Counted from the stretch's first letter, positions 19,455 through 28,285 are shown. The stretch: DNA of 64,000 nt from Lactiplantibacillus brownii (GCF_031085375.1 NZ_JAVCWF010000001.1:1984001-2048000); one strand, 5' to 3'. Numbers and translations are program-made. The notes: generated from the letters alone by a model not told the origin.

Positions 19455-19847
19455 TTAACTTTGGCCTAACTGTTGAATAACCGTCTTAGGAACAGCTTGC
19501 AAACTCACCGCTTCCCAACTATTCACATTTTGGCCTTTAGTATCAATTTTGAGATATTTATTTAATTTTAATCGTTTATCAGCGGTGAACGTCAACCACC
19601 GCGCGTGGCCTTGGGTATCATAAGTCCGCATCCGGTAAGTATAAATGTCTTCGCCGACGCCACCCTTGCCTTTTTTCACGGCAGCGTTAGTGACCGCATA
19701 AACCGTGCTAGTTTTGACTAAAGGATTCACATTATCCAAAGCCATTGATAATTCTGAGCCATTATCTTTCGTCAATGCGCCTGCTCCTAGTAAGGCTCCC
19801 GCGCCAATACCGATCACAACTAATAACCCAATAATTATTTTTTTCAT
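19455..19847 (-). CDS. YxeA-family (DUF1093) secreted protein
   Basis: The 130-residue product has an N-terminal hydrophobic segment (residues 4-26), either a signal peptide or an anchor, followed by a small beta-rich domain with TYRMRTYDTQGHARWLTFTADKRLK, typical of YxeA-like proteins. Their function is poorly known; in bacilli yxeA is stress or antibiotic responsive. AGGGGGA precedes the start. It is a single-gene unit closed by a strong terminator. Confidence 0.75.
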   Translation of the reverse strand: MKKIIIGLLVVIGIGAGALLGAGALTKDNGSELSMALDNVNPLVKTSTVYAVTNAAVKKGKGGVGEDIYTYRMRTYDTQGHARWLTFTADKRLKLNKYLKIDTKGQNVNSWEAVSLQAVPKTVIQQLGQS

Positions 19848-20100
19848 GCTTGTATTCCCCCTGCAAGTCTGATTGTTTGATTACAAAACTTATCGTAACA
19901 AGCATATTCCAGCTTGCATAGGGGGGCTAAGTCATTCTTAATTTCATTAATATATTGATAACAAAATCAACAAATTCTTAATACATAGACCAATTATTGT
20001 TAACCAGATTAAATAACCATTAGTTTTAATCGTCAGCCACTGTTATTTTGCCTTAAATCCGTTAGACTTAATTTTAATTGGAAATTCGGGGGGATTAACC

Positions 20101-20934
20101 ATGCGTATCAGAGGTTTTAAGCACCTAGTAGGATTCAGCCTACTAACGTTACTACTAGTTCTTTTAAGTGGCTGTAGCAGTCACACGACCGCCCAAAAGA
20201 CGGCCAGATCCAGTCAATCGGTCAAAAAGGTCAGCCAAGTCACCACAAAATCTGATCCTTATGCTCACTGGCAATCGGTCAAGACAGTCAAACTACCCAT
20301 TTTGATGTATCACAGCATCTCCAGCGGCAATGCACTCAAGGTTCCGGCCACCGAGTTCAAAGCTGAGATGACTTATCTGAAACAGCATCATTATCGAACT
20401 TTGACCACCACTGAGGCTGTCTACGCGCTCTCACATCATCGTATACCACAAAGTAAAATCGTCTGGATCACACTTGACGACAGCTATACCGATAATAAAA
20501 CGGCAGCGTGGCCGATTTTGAAAGCCAATCACCAGCACGCGACCATCAATTTCATTACCGGCTTTGCGACCCATGCTAATCATTTGACCTTAGCGGATGC
20601 GAAACAGATGCAAGCGAGTCAGGCCATCGACTTTCAAAGTCACACTGTGCGACACTTAGACTTAAACAGCTTGACCTACCAACAGCAATTAACTGAAATG
20701 ACCGCGTCCAAACGCTGGTTGGATCAAAAGTTACATCAAAAGACAACGGTCATCTGCTACCCAGCCGGTCGTGCCAATCAAGCCACCGTTCGGGCTGCCA
20801 AAAAAGCGGGTTATCGCTACGCTTTGTCCACCGCACCAGGCATTGCCACAAGTAAACAAGACCACTATAACTTGACGCGTCAACGAGTAACCCCAGGGAT
20901 GTCCTTGACGACTTTTGCCACCCTGCTGAATTAA
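20101..20934 (+). CDS. Polysaccharide deacetylase lipoprotein
   Basis: A 277-residue NodB-fold deacetylase with a type II signal peptide and lipobox LSGC (Cys25), so it is membrane-anchored outside the cell. Motif 1 reads TLDDSYTDN (TFDDG-like, with the metal Asp), motif 2 SHTVRHLDL (SHTxxH), and YPAGR follows. Family members deacetylate peptidoglycan GlcNAc or poly-N-acetylglucosamine; which is used here cannot be decided. GGGGGGATT precedes the ATG. A strong terminator follows. Confidence 0.88.
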   Translation: MRIRGFKHLVGFSLLTLLLVLLSGCSSHTTAQKTARSSQSVKKVSQVTTKSDPYAHWQSVKTVKLPILMYHSISSGNALKVPATEFKAEMTYLKQHHYRTLTTTEAVYALSHHRIPQSKIVWITLDDSYTDNKTAAWPILKANHQHATINFITGFATHANHLTLADAKQMQASQAIDFQSHTVRHLDLNSLTYQQQLTEMTASKRWLDQKLHQKTTVICYPAGRANQATVRAAKKAGYRYALSTAPGIATSKQDHYNLTRQRVTPGMSLTTFATLLN

Positions 20935-20935
20935 C

Positions 20936-20984
20936 AAAAGATTCCGCTAATACTGACTATTGTCAGATTAGTGGAATCTTTTTT
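20936..20984. terminator. Terminator after the deacetylase gene
   Basis: AGATTCCGCTAAT pairs with ATTAGTGGAATCT and is followed by TTTTTT. It also lies just past the stop of the convergent small gene. Confidence 0.88.
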
Positions 20985-20993
20985 AGAATCACG

Positions 20994-21266
20994 TTAAAGA
21001 TTAATGGCTAACGAATAAATGATAAAACCGCCCAGTAACATGCCAATCACGGCTAATACCATCCAGATCACATTGTAAGTCGCCTGACCAACTCGACGTT
21101 GCAAATGCAAGTGAGCTTGGGAATGTTCATGTTCTGCATTGAATAATGAGGCACTCTCATTTTTAACCCAATCGGCGCCATGCGTCCCATAAAAAGGATT
21201 ATTACGAACCTTAACATGGTGCGGCACACGTCCATTGTGTTTGGCTAATGGTTGATACAATCGCAT
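20994..21266 (-). CDS. Small tail-anchored membrane protein, unknown function
   Basis: 90 residues: a basic, His-rich hydrophilic N-terminal half (about 1-62) and one C-terminal membrane helix (about 66-87). AAGGGGATCAAG gives a well-spaced ribosome-binding site. I do not recognise the family. It follows the 75-residue gene by 26 bp and is probably cotranscribed. Confidence 0.65.
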   Translation of the reverse strand: MRLYQPLAKHNGRVPHHVKVRNNPFYGTHGADWVKNESASLFNAEHEHSQAHLHLQRRVGQATYNVIWMVLAVIGMLLGGFIIYSLAINL

Positions 21267-21292
21267 CTTGATCCCCTTTTCATTTAGCGAGA

Positions 21293-21520
21293 TTAACTCT
21301 TTTGCGCTTTATAAGGTACCGCATAGTTTTTGGGTGCATCACTGGCTTTTGCATACTTCCAGTGACCAGACATCTTCTTCTCTAACGGCGCATCCTTCTT
21401 AATACAAGTAAACCGTGACCCAACCGCGTTTTCAATAATGAAAATTCGATTGAACTCATGCCGTGTTTGCACGATATGACAATCATCGTGATCGATCCCG
21501 AATACATCTTTATAAACCAA
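21293..21520 (-). CDS. Small hypothetical protein with TTG start
   Basis: 75 residues, soluble, without membrane segment; rich in charged residues and ending in a Lys-rich tail. The start codon is TTG (MVYKDVFG), supported by AAGGAG about ten bases upstream; the ATG nearer that site is in a frame that stops after four codons. It was kept as a real gene because of the ribosome-binding site and its tight spacing to the next small gene. Function unknown. Confidence 0.55.
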   Translation of the reverse strand: MVYKDVFGIDHDDCHIVQTRHEFNRIFIIENAVGSRFTCIKKDAPLEKKMSGHWKYAKASDAPKNYAVPYKAQKS

Positions 21521-21666
21521 AAATCATGATCTCCTTCATCTTGATATTTTAAATTGAATCAACGCCAAATTTATTCGACGTTCCCCATCTAGCTACATCT
21601 TCTATTATAGCCCCCATTTGTCACGCGTAAACCTAATTTGTTTGCAAAAATGGTCTCGACCCAAGC

Positions 21667-21713
21667 AAAAAGCTTTGATAAACACTGTTTTAACGGTGTT
21701 TATCAAAGCTTTT
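21667..21713 (-). terminator. Terminator of tRNA-Glu
   Basis: An 18-bp stem (AAAGCTTTGATAAACAC and its complement) around a 10-nt loop. It lies 24 bp past the tRNA 3' end and is followed by Ts on the minus strand. Confidence 0.9.
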
Positions 21714-21736
21714 CGTTCTCCCAAGGTTGCTCTAGA

Positions 21737-21809
21737 TCGCCCGCACGAGGATCGAACTCGTAACTCCGCCTTGAGAGGGCGACGTCTTAACCAATTTGAC
21801 CAGCGGGCA
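21737..21809 (-). tRNA. tRNA-Glu (anticodon CTC)
   Basis: A 73-nt cloverleaf: acceptor TGCCCGC with GCGGGCG (one U-G pair), D-arm GTC/GAC, anticodon stem TCGCC/GGCGG with loop CTCTCAA, T-arm ACGAG/CTCGT with TTCGATC. The anticodon CTC reads GAG. CCA is not encoded. Promoter and terminator are both visible. Confidence 0.93.
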
Positions 21810-21822
21810 AAATTCATTAACT

Positions 21823-21851
21823 ATCTTACCGAAAAAACTAGCGGTTGTCAA
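21823..21851 (-). promoter_or_regulatory. Promoter of tRNA-Glu
   Basis: On the minus strand TTGACA (21846-21851), a 17-bp spacer and TAAGAT (21823-21828). The same hexamers and spacing occur before tRNA-Gln. Confidence 0.85.
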
Positions 21852-21855
21852 TCCT

Positions 21856-22062
21856 TCATTTAAGTCGTAAACGCCAAACGGTCACAACAACGAGTCCAAT
21901 GAATAAAATCAGACAATACGCCACACTGCACCAAAAGACAAAGGTTAATAAAGTTGGGAGTAAAAACGTCCGCATTACCGCCAATCCAATTGCTGTCACG
22001 GCCCAAACAATTAATTGTTGCCGCAAGTGATTGAAGAGTTGGGTCAATTCTCTGACTGTCAT
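21856..22062 (-). CDS. Small two-helix membrane protein
   Basis: 68 residues with two hydrophobic helices (about 17-35 and 39-62) and a basic C-terminus (WRLRLK). GGGGGGATTAA precedes the ATG. It follows the 162-residue membrane protein by 19 bp, so the two are probably cotranscribed. I do not recognise the family. Confidence 0.6.
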   Translation of the reverse strand: MTVRELTQLFNHLRQQLIVWAVTAIGLAVMRTFLLPTLLTFVFWCSVAYCLILFIGLVVVTVWRLRLK

Positions 22063-22081
22063 TTAATCCCCCCACACAATA

Positions 22082-22570
22082 CTAAAGAAAAAAGAAACTC
22101 GTTGCGCCACCCGCAATCAAAACTAATCCAAATGACCGCAACCAACGCTCATTAAAATGTCGGGTGGCCGTTGCTGAATCGGCAAGTTGAAACGGCGACC
22201 GTGGTTCTGGTGATTGTTGCCAGAAACGATAACAATAATAAGGTAACAGTTGCTGAAAAACCAGTAAGTAAATCAGAAAGCCCAAATCAAAACTACTGGC
22301 AAACAAACGCGTCGCCGACTGTTTAAACGCGATTAAAGCAACAATAATACACCCGACCACCGCGATACCCGCAATTAGGATCAAAGTCCGTTGCCACAAC
22401 TTAAAATGGACAACCGGAGCAAAATTAAAGAGCCGTTTCGTGGCCGTCACATCCGCACCAGTGACCACTTCGAATAACGGATTTTTGTTCAGCCCCAGAA
22501 CTGCCACTAGGGCCAGCACAATGCCTAAAATAATTGCGATAACGATTAAACCAACCACCAACTTTTCCAC
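22082..22570 (-). CDS. Membrane protein of unknown function
   Basis: 162 residues with four predicted membrane helices (about 4-28, 60-82, 92-112 and 146-162). The segment between helices 3 and 4 is hydrophilic. There is no recognisable motif. A small neighbour with two helices follows directly, so they may form one complex. Confidence 0.6.
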   Translation of the reverse strand: MEKLVVGLIVIAIILGIVLALVAVLGLNKNPLFEVVTGADVTATKRLFNFAPVVHFKLWQRTLILIAGIAVVGCIIVALIAFKQSATRLFASSFDLGFLIYLLVFQQLLPYYCYRFWQQSPEPRSPFQLADSATATRHFNERWLRSFGLVLIAGGATSFFFL

Positions 22571-22682
22571 CTAACTTTCCATTAGACATTATCTCAATCG
22601 TACAGCAGTGCTGCAAAAAAGTACATGTGCTAAATTCTGACGCGTATCGGTGAAAAATTAACGGTTAAATCGCGGTTCGCTC

Positions 22683-22711
22683 TTGACATGATTTGTGCAT
22701 AAAGTTAAGAT
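22683..22711 (+). promoter_or_regulatory. Promoter of tRNA-Gln
   Basis: TTGACA (22683-22688), a 17-bp spacer and TAAGAT (22706-22711), 15 bp before the mature tRNA. Confidence 0.88.
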
Positions 22712-22726
22712 TAAATAGTTGTTTAT

Positions 22727-22799
22727 TGGGTATTCGCCAAATTGGTAAGGCAGCGGACTCTGAATCCGTAATTTACTGGTTCGAGCCCAGTATACCCAA
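22727..22799 (+). tRNA. tRNA-Gln (anticodon CTG)
   Basis: A 73-nt cloverleaf: acceptor TGGGTAT/ATACCCA, anticodon stem GCGGA/TCCGT with loop CTCTGAA, T-arm ACTGG/CCAGT with TTCGAGC. The anticodon CTG reads CAG only. CCA is not encoded. Confidence 0.93.
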
Positions 22800-22814
22800 T
22801 TTTAGCTTTTCGTA

Positions 22815-22858
22815 AGTCGTCAATGAGGTGCCTAATACCTTGTATGACGGCTTTTTTT
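22815..22858 (+). terminator. Terminator of tRNA-Gln
   Basis: GTCGTCA and AGGT pair with ACCT and TGACGGC, followed by seven Ts. Confidence 0.82.
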
Positions 22859-22963
22859 GTGCCTAATATAAATCACTAAAAAAAGCCACCATTTAAGCCT
22901 CAGCCTAAATGATGACGATTAACTTAACTATTTTCAGAAGCCTTCACTTAAAAATTCAATCAG

Positions 22964-23155
22964 CTATTTTAAAAAGCTTTTTTTGGCGACAATCCGATAG
23001 ATTGCGTCACTAAGACCGGTAATAAAGACGAGAATCAAACCGGCATATTGTAACCACGGCGCCGCCTGATGCACAGATTCAATTTTACTACCGACACCAA
23101 ACAAGACTAACCCTAACACAATGAGAATACTTTCAATAATATTTAACTTTTTCAC
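22964..23155 (-). CDS. Small two-helix membrane protein
   Basis: 63 residues with two membrane helices (about 6-24 and 34-52) and a basic C-terminus. The GTG at 23155 was chosen because GAGGGG lies 8 nt before it; an in-frame TTG two codons upstream is too close to that site. Function unknown. Confidence 0.55.
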   Translation of the reverse strand: MKKLNIIESILIVLGLVLFGVGSKIESVHQAAPWLQYAGLILVFITGLSDAIYRIVAKKSFLK

Positions 23156-23249
23156 GGTCAAGACCCCTCAGGCTTTACTAACCAGTAACTCGTACTGGTC
23201 TCCTATTCAAGATAACTATCATCCCGGACATTGTCAAACCTGAACTCAC

Positions 23250-23447
23250 CTATTTCTCCCAAGGATACTTGCCGTTCTCATCCTTTTTTGTGCGTTTCAT
23301 CAGACGTTCGGTATCCTTGTCCATCTCACGGCGCGACTTTTTACGATTACGATGACGAACAAATAGCACTAAGCCCCCCAAAAAGATGTAGATGACTAGT
23401 CGAGTCGCGGTTTTTATACTGCCATAGATGGTCATTAACATCAACAT
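23250..23447 (-). CDS. Small basic membrane protein at the end of the glycosylation operon
   Basis: 65 residues: one membrane helix (about 12-30) followed by a strongly charged, mostly basic tail (RHRNRKKSRREMDKDTERL and more). It begins four bases after the stop of the 518-residue glycosyltransferase, with GGAG inside the last codons of that gene, so it belongs to the same transcript. A role in membrane docking of the glycosylation enzymes or in secretion is only a guess from position and topology. Confidence 0.6.
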   Translation of the reverse strand: MLMLMTIYGSIKTATRLVIYIFLGGLVLFVRHRNRKKSRREMDKDTERLMKRTKKDENGKYPWEK

Positions 23448-23451
23448 GTGC

Positions 23452-25008
23452 TTACTTCACTCCTTCATAAGTCTTAACTGAGTCGGTAGCAACTGGCACG
23501 GTCTTAAAATACGTCAGTAATTTTTGCCATTGGTCAAAGACAGCCGCTTCAGAGTACCGTTTGGCATTTTGATACGAGGCCGCGCTAAAAGTGGCCAGTT
23601 TATCTTGGTGGCTCAATAGATCTAGCATCGCATCGACCAACTGTTGTTGCTGGCCTTCCGTCGTTAAAATACCGCTGACGCCATCTTGAATGATATCGCT
23701 CGGGCCGTATTTGACATCATTGACGACCATTGGTAGCCCATGTGCTTGTGCTTCTAGTAACATCAGTGAAAAGCCTTCTGCACGACTCGGTAGAACCCCT
23801 AATTGTGCCCGATTATAGACGGCATTCACATCCGTGGTATAACCTTTAAAATGCACGGAAGCTTCCAGATGCGCTTTCGCAACTTGAGCTTCCAGTAATT
23901 TTTGCGTGTCACCGTTGGCGTAACCCCAGAATTCCAGCTGAGCATCTGGAAATTGCGCCAAAATTTGTTGAAACGCCGCAATCGTTTGTTCAGGTTGCTT
24001 TTCTGGTGCCAGCCGAGCAACTTGCACGATCAAATGTGGTTGCCGTTGCTCAAAAGGTACGGGCTTAGCCGCTAAGGTCGCCGCATCGACATAGCCGACT
24101 GGAATCGTAAACGCCGGGATTGCCTTGCCAAACCGCGCTTCAACATCGGCCGACTGTTCTGGTGTCGCCGAGATCACAGCGTCCCATTGGTGCCAATTAT
24201 TTAAGGCGTGCGCATAATTGTTGTTCAGTGTTGAGTGCAAAATATCGCTAGAATCGGCCACATGATTGTTATGCAAATGAAGCACTTTTTTAGCGGTTGT
24301 TTCCATGTTGAACAGTGCCCAGGCACATTCAACGGTCCGATCACAAATAAAGACATTACTCTCATCATTTTGATTCAGTTCATCATAAAAGAAACGCGTT
24401 AGCTCCTGGAAACCGTTAAAGGTCCAACTCGTGCCATGATAATTCACCACGCGCCAAGTCAGCCGTTCTTGACCAGCATGATTCAATAGATGTAACTTTT
24501 CCAAATTGACTTGGCCATCTGGCCCAAAATAGGCTTCCTGAGCAATCTTGCCATCCCAATCAAACAGTTGTTCCAAACAATGCATGCCGCGGGTATCCCA
24601 CCAGTCCATCTTGATGGTTTTACCGTTGACATCGAAGTATTGTACGTTGCTGACCTCATCGCCAGTCTTGCCGCGTAAATAGATGATCATCAAAAGTTTG
24701 CCGTGCTGAACCACATGCACTTGGCGCTGTTTGCGTGTTTTGATTGCATCCATTGGTACCTCAAAATCGGCTAATTGCAACGGCTTGCGTGCAACCGATT
24801 GACTGCCACAGAAGAATTCAAATAAGTTAACCAAGTCGTCATCCGCCAGTTTGGCCCCCATCATGACGTCATGCAAGTTCATCGTAAAAATTCGCGTGAC
24901 AATTTTGGCAGGCACATGATGGTCTTTAAATAATTGTAACCGCATGAGTTCTGCGTGTTCGATCCCTGATTTTGAAAATTGCATATTATCATTTAAAAAG
25001 TAATACAT
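23452..25008 (-). CDS. GT4 protein glycosyltransferase, catalytic (GtfA/TagE-like)
   Basis: 518 residues. The N-terminal beta-rich domain (about 1-200) is of the kind found in GtfA, SdgA/SdgB and TagE enzymes and grips the acceptor. The GT4 GT-B domains follow. Catalytic and sugar-nucleotide residues are intact: R332 and K337 in ARLAPEK, the EX7E pair E411/E419 in AEGFSLMLLEAQ, and the HLHNNH segment at 244-249. GGGGGGA precedes the start. Placed 10 bp after a degenerate paralogue and downstream of a DSDTDT-repeat surface protein, it most likely puts sugar on that repeat, as SdgA/SdgB do on staphylococcal SD repeats. Teichoic-acid glucosylation is the main alternative. Confidence 0.85.
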   Translation of the reverse strand: MYYFLNDNMQFSKSGIEHAELMRLQLFKDHHVPAKIVTRIFTMNLHDVMMGAKLADDDLVNLFEFFCGSQSVARKPLQLADFEVPMDAIKTRKQRQVHVVQHGKLLMIIYLRGKTGDEVSNVQYFDVNGKTIKMDWWDTRGMHCLEQLFDWDGKIAQEAYFGPDGQVNLEKLHLLNHAGQERLTWRVVNYHGTSWTFNGFQELTRFFYDELNQNDESNVFICDRTVECAWALFNMETTAKKVLHLHNNHVADSSDILHSTLNNNYAHALNNWHQWDAVISATPEQSADVEARFGKAIPAFTIPVGYVDAATLAAKPVPFEQRQPHLIVQVARLAPEKQPEQTIAAFQQILAQFPDAQLEFWGYANGDTQKLLEAQVAKAHLEASVHFKGYTTDVNAVYNRAQLGVLPSRAEGFSLMLLEAQAHGLPMVVNDVKYGPSDIIQDGVSGILTTEGQQQQLVDAMLDLLSHQDKLATFSAASYQNAKRYSEAAVFDQWQKLLTYFKTVPVATDSVKTYEGVK

Positions 25009-25018
25009 GGTCTCCCCC

Positions 25019-26524
25019 CTAAATCGCCAATAATCGTTGCCAACGATGCCAAGTCTTCAAATAAGTGTGCTCAGTATGTTGCTTTTTAAACGCTGCCTCA
25101 CTGAATTCGGTCCACAGTTTCGGCGAAGCCATTAATTTCACAATTTGATCTGCCATCGTCAACTGGTCACCGGCACCAATTAAATAACCATCCTGACCAT
25201 CTTGAATATAATCTTGTGGACCATAGTCAAAACGATAACTGACCACTGGTAAGCCATGTGCCTGAGCTTCCAGCATCGACATCGGCCCGCCATCCGCAAT
25301 ATCCGTATTCACTAACAAACGATAATCATCATAGTGATCCGCCAAGTCGGCTTGATAATCGAGTAGTCGCACATTAGCCGTCAACTTCAATTCGCCAATT
25401 AAATTTTGTAGCGTTTTTTGATACTCAGGGTCACCAAACCCATAAATATCACATTGAATTTCAGGCTGTTGGTGCTTCACGAGAGCCACGACCCGAATCA
25501 ACTGATCTAATTGCCGATCGGGTGCCAATCGACCCACGACTAACAACTCTTTGCCACGTTCCGACCATGGTCGCAAGGTGCTTTGCGCGATTGGTGTTGT
25601 CGCCACTGGTTCAATATTCGTCACCGCCATCTTCGGATAACGGGTTTGTAAATGTTGGGCCTGCGCTGCCGTTGGCGTAATAAAACCGTTAAAGTGTGGC
25701 GCATTATCAAAGGCTGGTTCTAGAAAACCGTCAATCGGCGCATGCAACGGATCATTCAACGTTTTAGCATGATAAATTGGTACCATCACGTATTTACGCG
25801 ATGCATCGTCCAATTGCAACAACGGTTGAATCCCAGTTCCTGGCCGGTCGCTGATCAAGGTAGTGGTCTCAGGATCTAAACGACTCAGTTCAGCAATAAA
25901 GAAGTTAAACAATTGGGTCGTATTTTGAAAGAAGCGCTCCGCTTGGCCTTGATAATTTTCCAATAAAATCCGTGAAGCCAATGGTTCGCCAGCGGTATTC
26001 GCCACGAAATATTGCTCCATCACCGTCTCACCGGCTGGCGTGTAATAGCGTTCCATAACTAACTTGCCATTTTGACCAAAGTACTGCGTCGCTGATTTAA
26101 ACCCACGCCAATCCCACAAATCCGTGGATAGTCGATTGCCTTGATTATCTAAGTATTCTTGATAAAAGACCCGGCCAATGGTTCCTGGAATAAAACCGAC
26201 ATTTTCAACTAAATCATCACCATTGAAAACGCGACTAAAGTTATTCCCGACTTCAACGGCATAAGCGACCGGCAAATGTAAATCTTCGGTATGTCGTACA
26301 ACTGGCGCGACTGCCGTAGCCTGTTGAAAATAATCAAACATATTTAAAACATGTTGATCGGGGACATTAAATTTTTGTAACGTCTGATGTAATAATCGAT
26401 CATAAGCTTTCGTGACAATCTGGGCTGGTGTTCGGTAATGGTTAAATAATTTCACCCGTTGCATCGCACTGTGTTCCACACTGGAATTTTTTGGCAATAA
26501 ATATTCATTAATAAAGTAATACAT
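25019..26524 (-). CDS. GT4 glycosyltransferase paralogue with altered catalytic residues (GtfB-like)
   Basis: 501 residues, collinear with the 518-residue enzyme: the same N-terminal domain (MYYFINEYLLP, VEHSAMQRVKLF) and GT-B fold. At the aligned positions R332 is kept, but K337 is Arg (GRLAPDR) and the first Glu of EX7E is Asp411 (ADGGPMSMLEAQ); E419 is kept. The HLHNNH segment is replaced by VPIYHAK. This pattern suggests a non-catalytic or weak partner that binds the acceptor, like GtfB in GtfA/GtfB complexes. It starts 11 bp after the 542-residue gene, with GAGGTGGGG as ribosome-binding site. Confidence 0.82.
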   Translation of the reverse strand: MYYFINEYLLPKNSSVEHSAMQRVKLFNHYRTPAQIVTKAYDRLLHQTLQKFNVPDQHVLNMFDYFQQATAVAPVVRHTEDLHLPVAYAVEVGNNFSRVFNGDDLVENVGFIPGTIGRVFYQEYLDNQGNRLSTDLWDWRGFKSATQYFGQNGKLVMERYYTPAGETVMEQYFVANTAGEPLASRILLENYQGQAERFFQNTTQLFNFFIAELSRLDPETTTLISDRPGTGIQPLLQLDDASRKYVMVPIYHAKTLNDPLHAPIDGFLEPAFDNAPHFNGFITPTAAQAQHLQTRYPKMAVTNIEPVATTPIAQSTLRPWSERGKELLVVGRLAPDRQLDQLIRVVALVKHQQPEIQCDIYGFGDPEYQKTLQNLIGELKLTANVRLLDYQADLADHYDDYRLLVNTDIADGGPMSMLEAQAHGLPVVSYRFDYGPQDYIQDGQDGYLIGAGDQLTMADQIVKLMASPKLWTEFSEAAFKKQHTEHTYLKTWHRWQRLLAI

Positions 26525-26535
26525 CTAACCCCACC

Positions 26536-28164
26536 TCACTTATACGTATAGTTATAATAATTAATCAACCCTGACAAGAAATGCTCACAATCATCGATTC
26601 GGGTCCGAAAGTTGTCGTGGCGGGCATAAAAGCCACCGATGAATTTCTGCGGATGATAGAGATACATCGCAATTTCCGGTAAGAACTGTCCAGTTGTGAC
26701 TTCATATTCGGCCCGAGCCTTAAAGACTTGTCGTAATCGGATCAAATCATACGGCTCTAGCAACGCATCATTTCCCGATGCCTTGACCATATCCGTCATC
26801 CTAACTGCTGCATTAACCAATTCCAGTAATGTTGGATAAGTCGTATCACGTTCTGCAATAAATTTTAAATGAATAAAGACATTTTTCAGTCCTAAAGCCA
26901 TGTAGTCTTTGCGGTCAGGAAAGACTTGTAGTGCCTCATTGATTGCATAAGAAATCCAGTGATCATGGTACTTGCCATAGTCATGAGCAACCATATAGTC
27001 CAAGATTTCTTGCACTAACACCATAACGTCCTGGTTATGAGTCAATTCGTACAAGCGGGACAAAGCAAACACGATTTCGCCCTCATAATAAATAATGCGA
27101 TAGGCACTTTTAAGTGAGAGATCAGTGTTTAAAACGTGGACTAACTTACCGTCTGCTTGACGAAACGCTGGGACACCTTTAAAAGTCTTCAATAATACCG
27201 GTTCAAAACTTTTATCACCCGTAACGGATTGATACTTACACAAGGTCAACAATAACAGCGCTTGACCACCCAGTTTGAGTTCCCCGTTGTCGTCAATATA
27301 TAATGCGCCATCACGTTCAATCGTTGCATTCTTGAGTCCCCACTCGATGGCCAATTTTACTTTGGCGTAATCAGCCGTCCGACCAGTAAATTCAATCGCT
27401 TCTAATAAAGCGTATAAACTAGAAAAATGTCGTACACAATTATAATTGGATAAAACCTTTTGTAAGCTTGGATAATAGCCATAAATAAACTTACCATCAG
27501 CCTTTATTTGATTAATCAAATATGTCTCGCCCACTTCAATCACATTCTTGATCTCGGCTTGTGGGTTTGTGAGCACGCGGATACCTTTACCACAATCTTC
27601 TTTGTCAGATAACTGCCAGATTTGTTCACCGTCCGTGAAAATCCCCGCAGTGGTAAAGATCCAAATGAATTCAGTTTTTTGAACATCCAATGGTAAGCTG
27701 CCCTGCCGCTGCGTTAAGTAAGGCACTACTCGATCATAGTCGACCCAGGCACCGGCCCGATTTCGACCAATTCGGTGTGCTTCGCTGGGACGGAAAAATG
27801 CTTGCCCATTAATTTCCATTTCCAGTAAAGCTGTTTGAAAGTCAGCATCAAAACTGATACCATCTCGCCAATAGTTCATCCTAAAAGTTGCAGCGAGTCG
27901 CTGTTCAAATTCAGCGCGTGCCAGTCGCTGACAAGACTGAACGACTTCAATACGAACCCAACTTTGTTGCGGCGTTTGGGCTAGATTATCCGCGACCACT
28001 TGCCAAGCTTGGTTAAACGTCCCCCGTCGAATAAATTGAACTTTTGCGCGATGCCGATGATCTGACACCGATAACGCCAAAGTCACGGTCTGAGTGGCAC
28101 GATCGGTCGTATTTCCAACGGCTAACACAGACTGTTTCAATTGCTTGATCATTGCTTTTTGCAT
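26536..28164 (-). CDS. Putative helical-barrel carbohydrate-active protein of the glycoprotein locus
   Basis: 542 residues, no signal peptide and no membrane helix, so cytoplasmic. Residues about 1-110 form a small alpha/beta domain. From about 230 to the end the protein is helical with repeated hairpins, including YNCVRHFSSLYALLEA, GGQALLLLTLCKYQ, YYEGEIVFALSRLYEL and DDCEHFLSGLINYYNY, the look of an (alpha/alpha)6 barrel as in six-hairpin glycosidases and sugar epimerases. I do not recognise a named family. It is the first gene of the tight run with the two glycosyltransferases, so it probably makes, trims or epimerises the sugar added to the repeat protein. GGGG precedes the ATG. Confidence 0.65.
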   Translation of the reverse strand: MQKAMIKQLKQSVLAVGNTTDRATQTVTLALSVSDHRHRAKVQFIRRGTFNQAWQVVADNLAQTPQQSWVRIEVVQSCQRLARAEFEQRLAATFRMNYWRDGISFDADFQTALLEMEINGQAFFRPSEAHRIGRNRAGAWVDYDRVVPYLTQRQGSLPLDVQKTEFIWIFTTAGIFTDGEQIWQLSDKEDCGKGIRVLTNPQAEIKNVIEVGETYLINQIKADGKFIYGYYPSLQKVLSNYNCVRHFSSLYALLEAIEFTGRTADYAKVKLAIEWGLKNATIERDGALYIDDNGELKLGGQALLLLTLCKYQSVTGDKSFEPVLLKTFKGVPAFRQADGKLVHVLNTDLSLKSAYRIIYYEGEIVFALSRLYELTHNQDVMVLVQEILDYMVAHDYGKYHDHWISYAINEALQVFPDRKDYMALGLKNVFIHLKFIAERDTTYPTLLELVNAAVRMTDMVKASGNDALLEPYDLIRLRQVFKARAEYEVTTGQFLPEIAMYLYHPQKFIGGFYARHDNFRTRIDDCEHFLSGLINYYNYTYK

Positions 28165-28285
28165 TTACTTACCCCATTTTTAATCTTTTATGTATCCCAA
28201 GACGACTAATAATCAGTCATCCCGGGAATTCAGCCCTAATTTACCACGTTAATTATTAATTGGCTCATTAAGTCACTTATGAATT

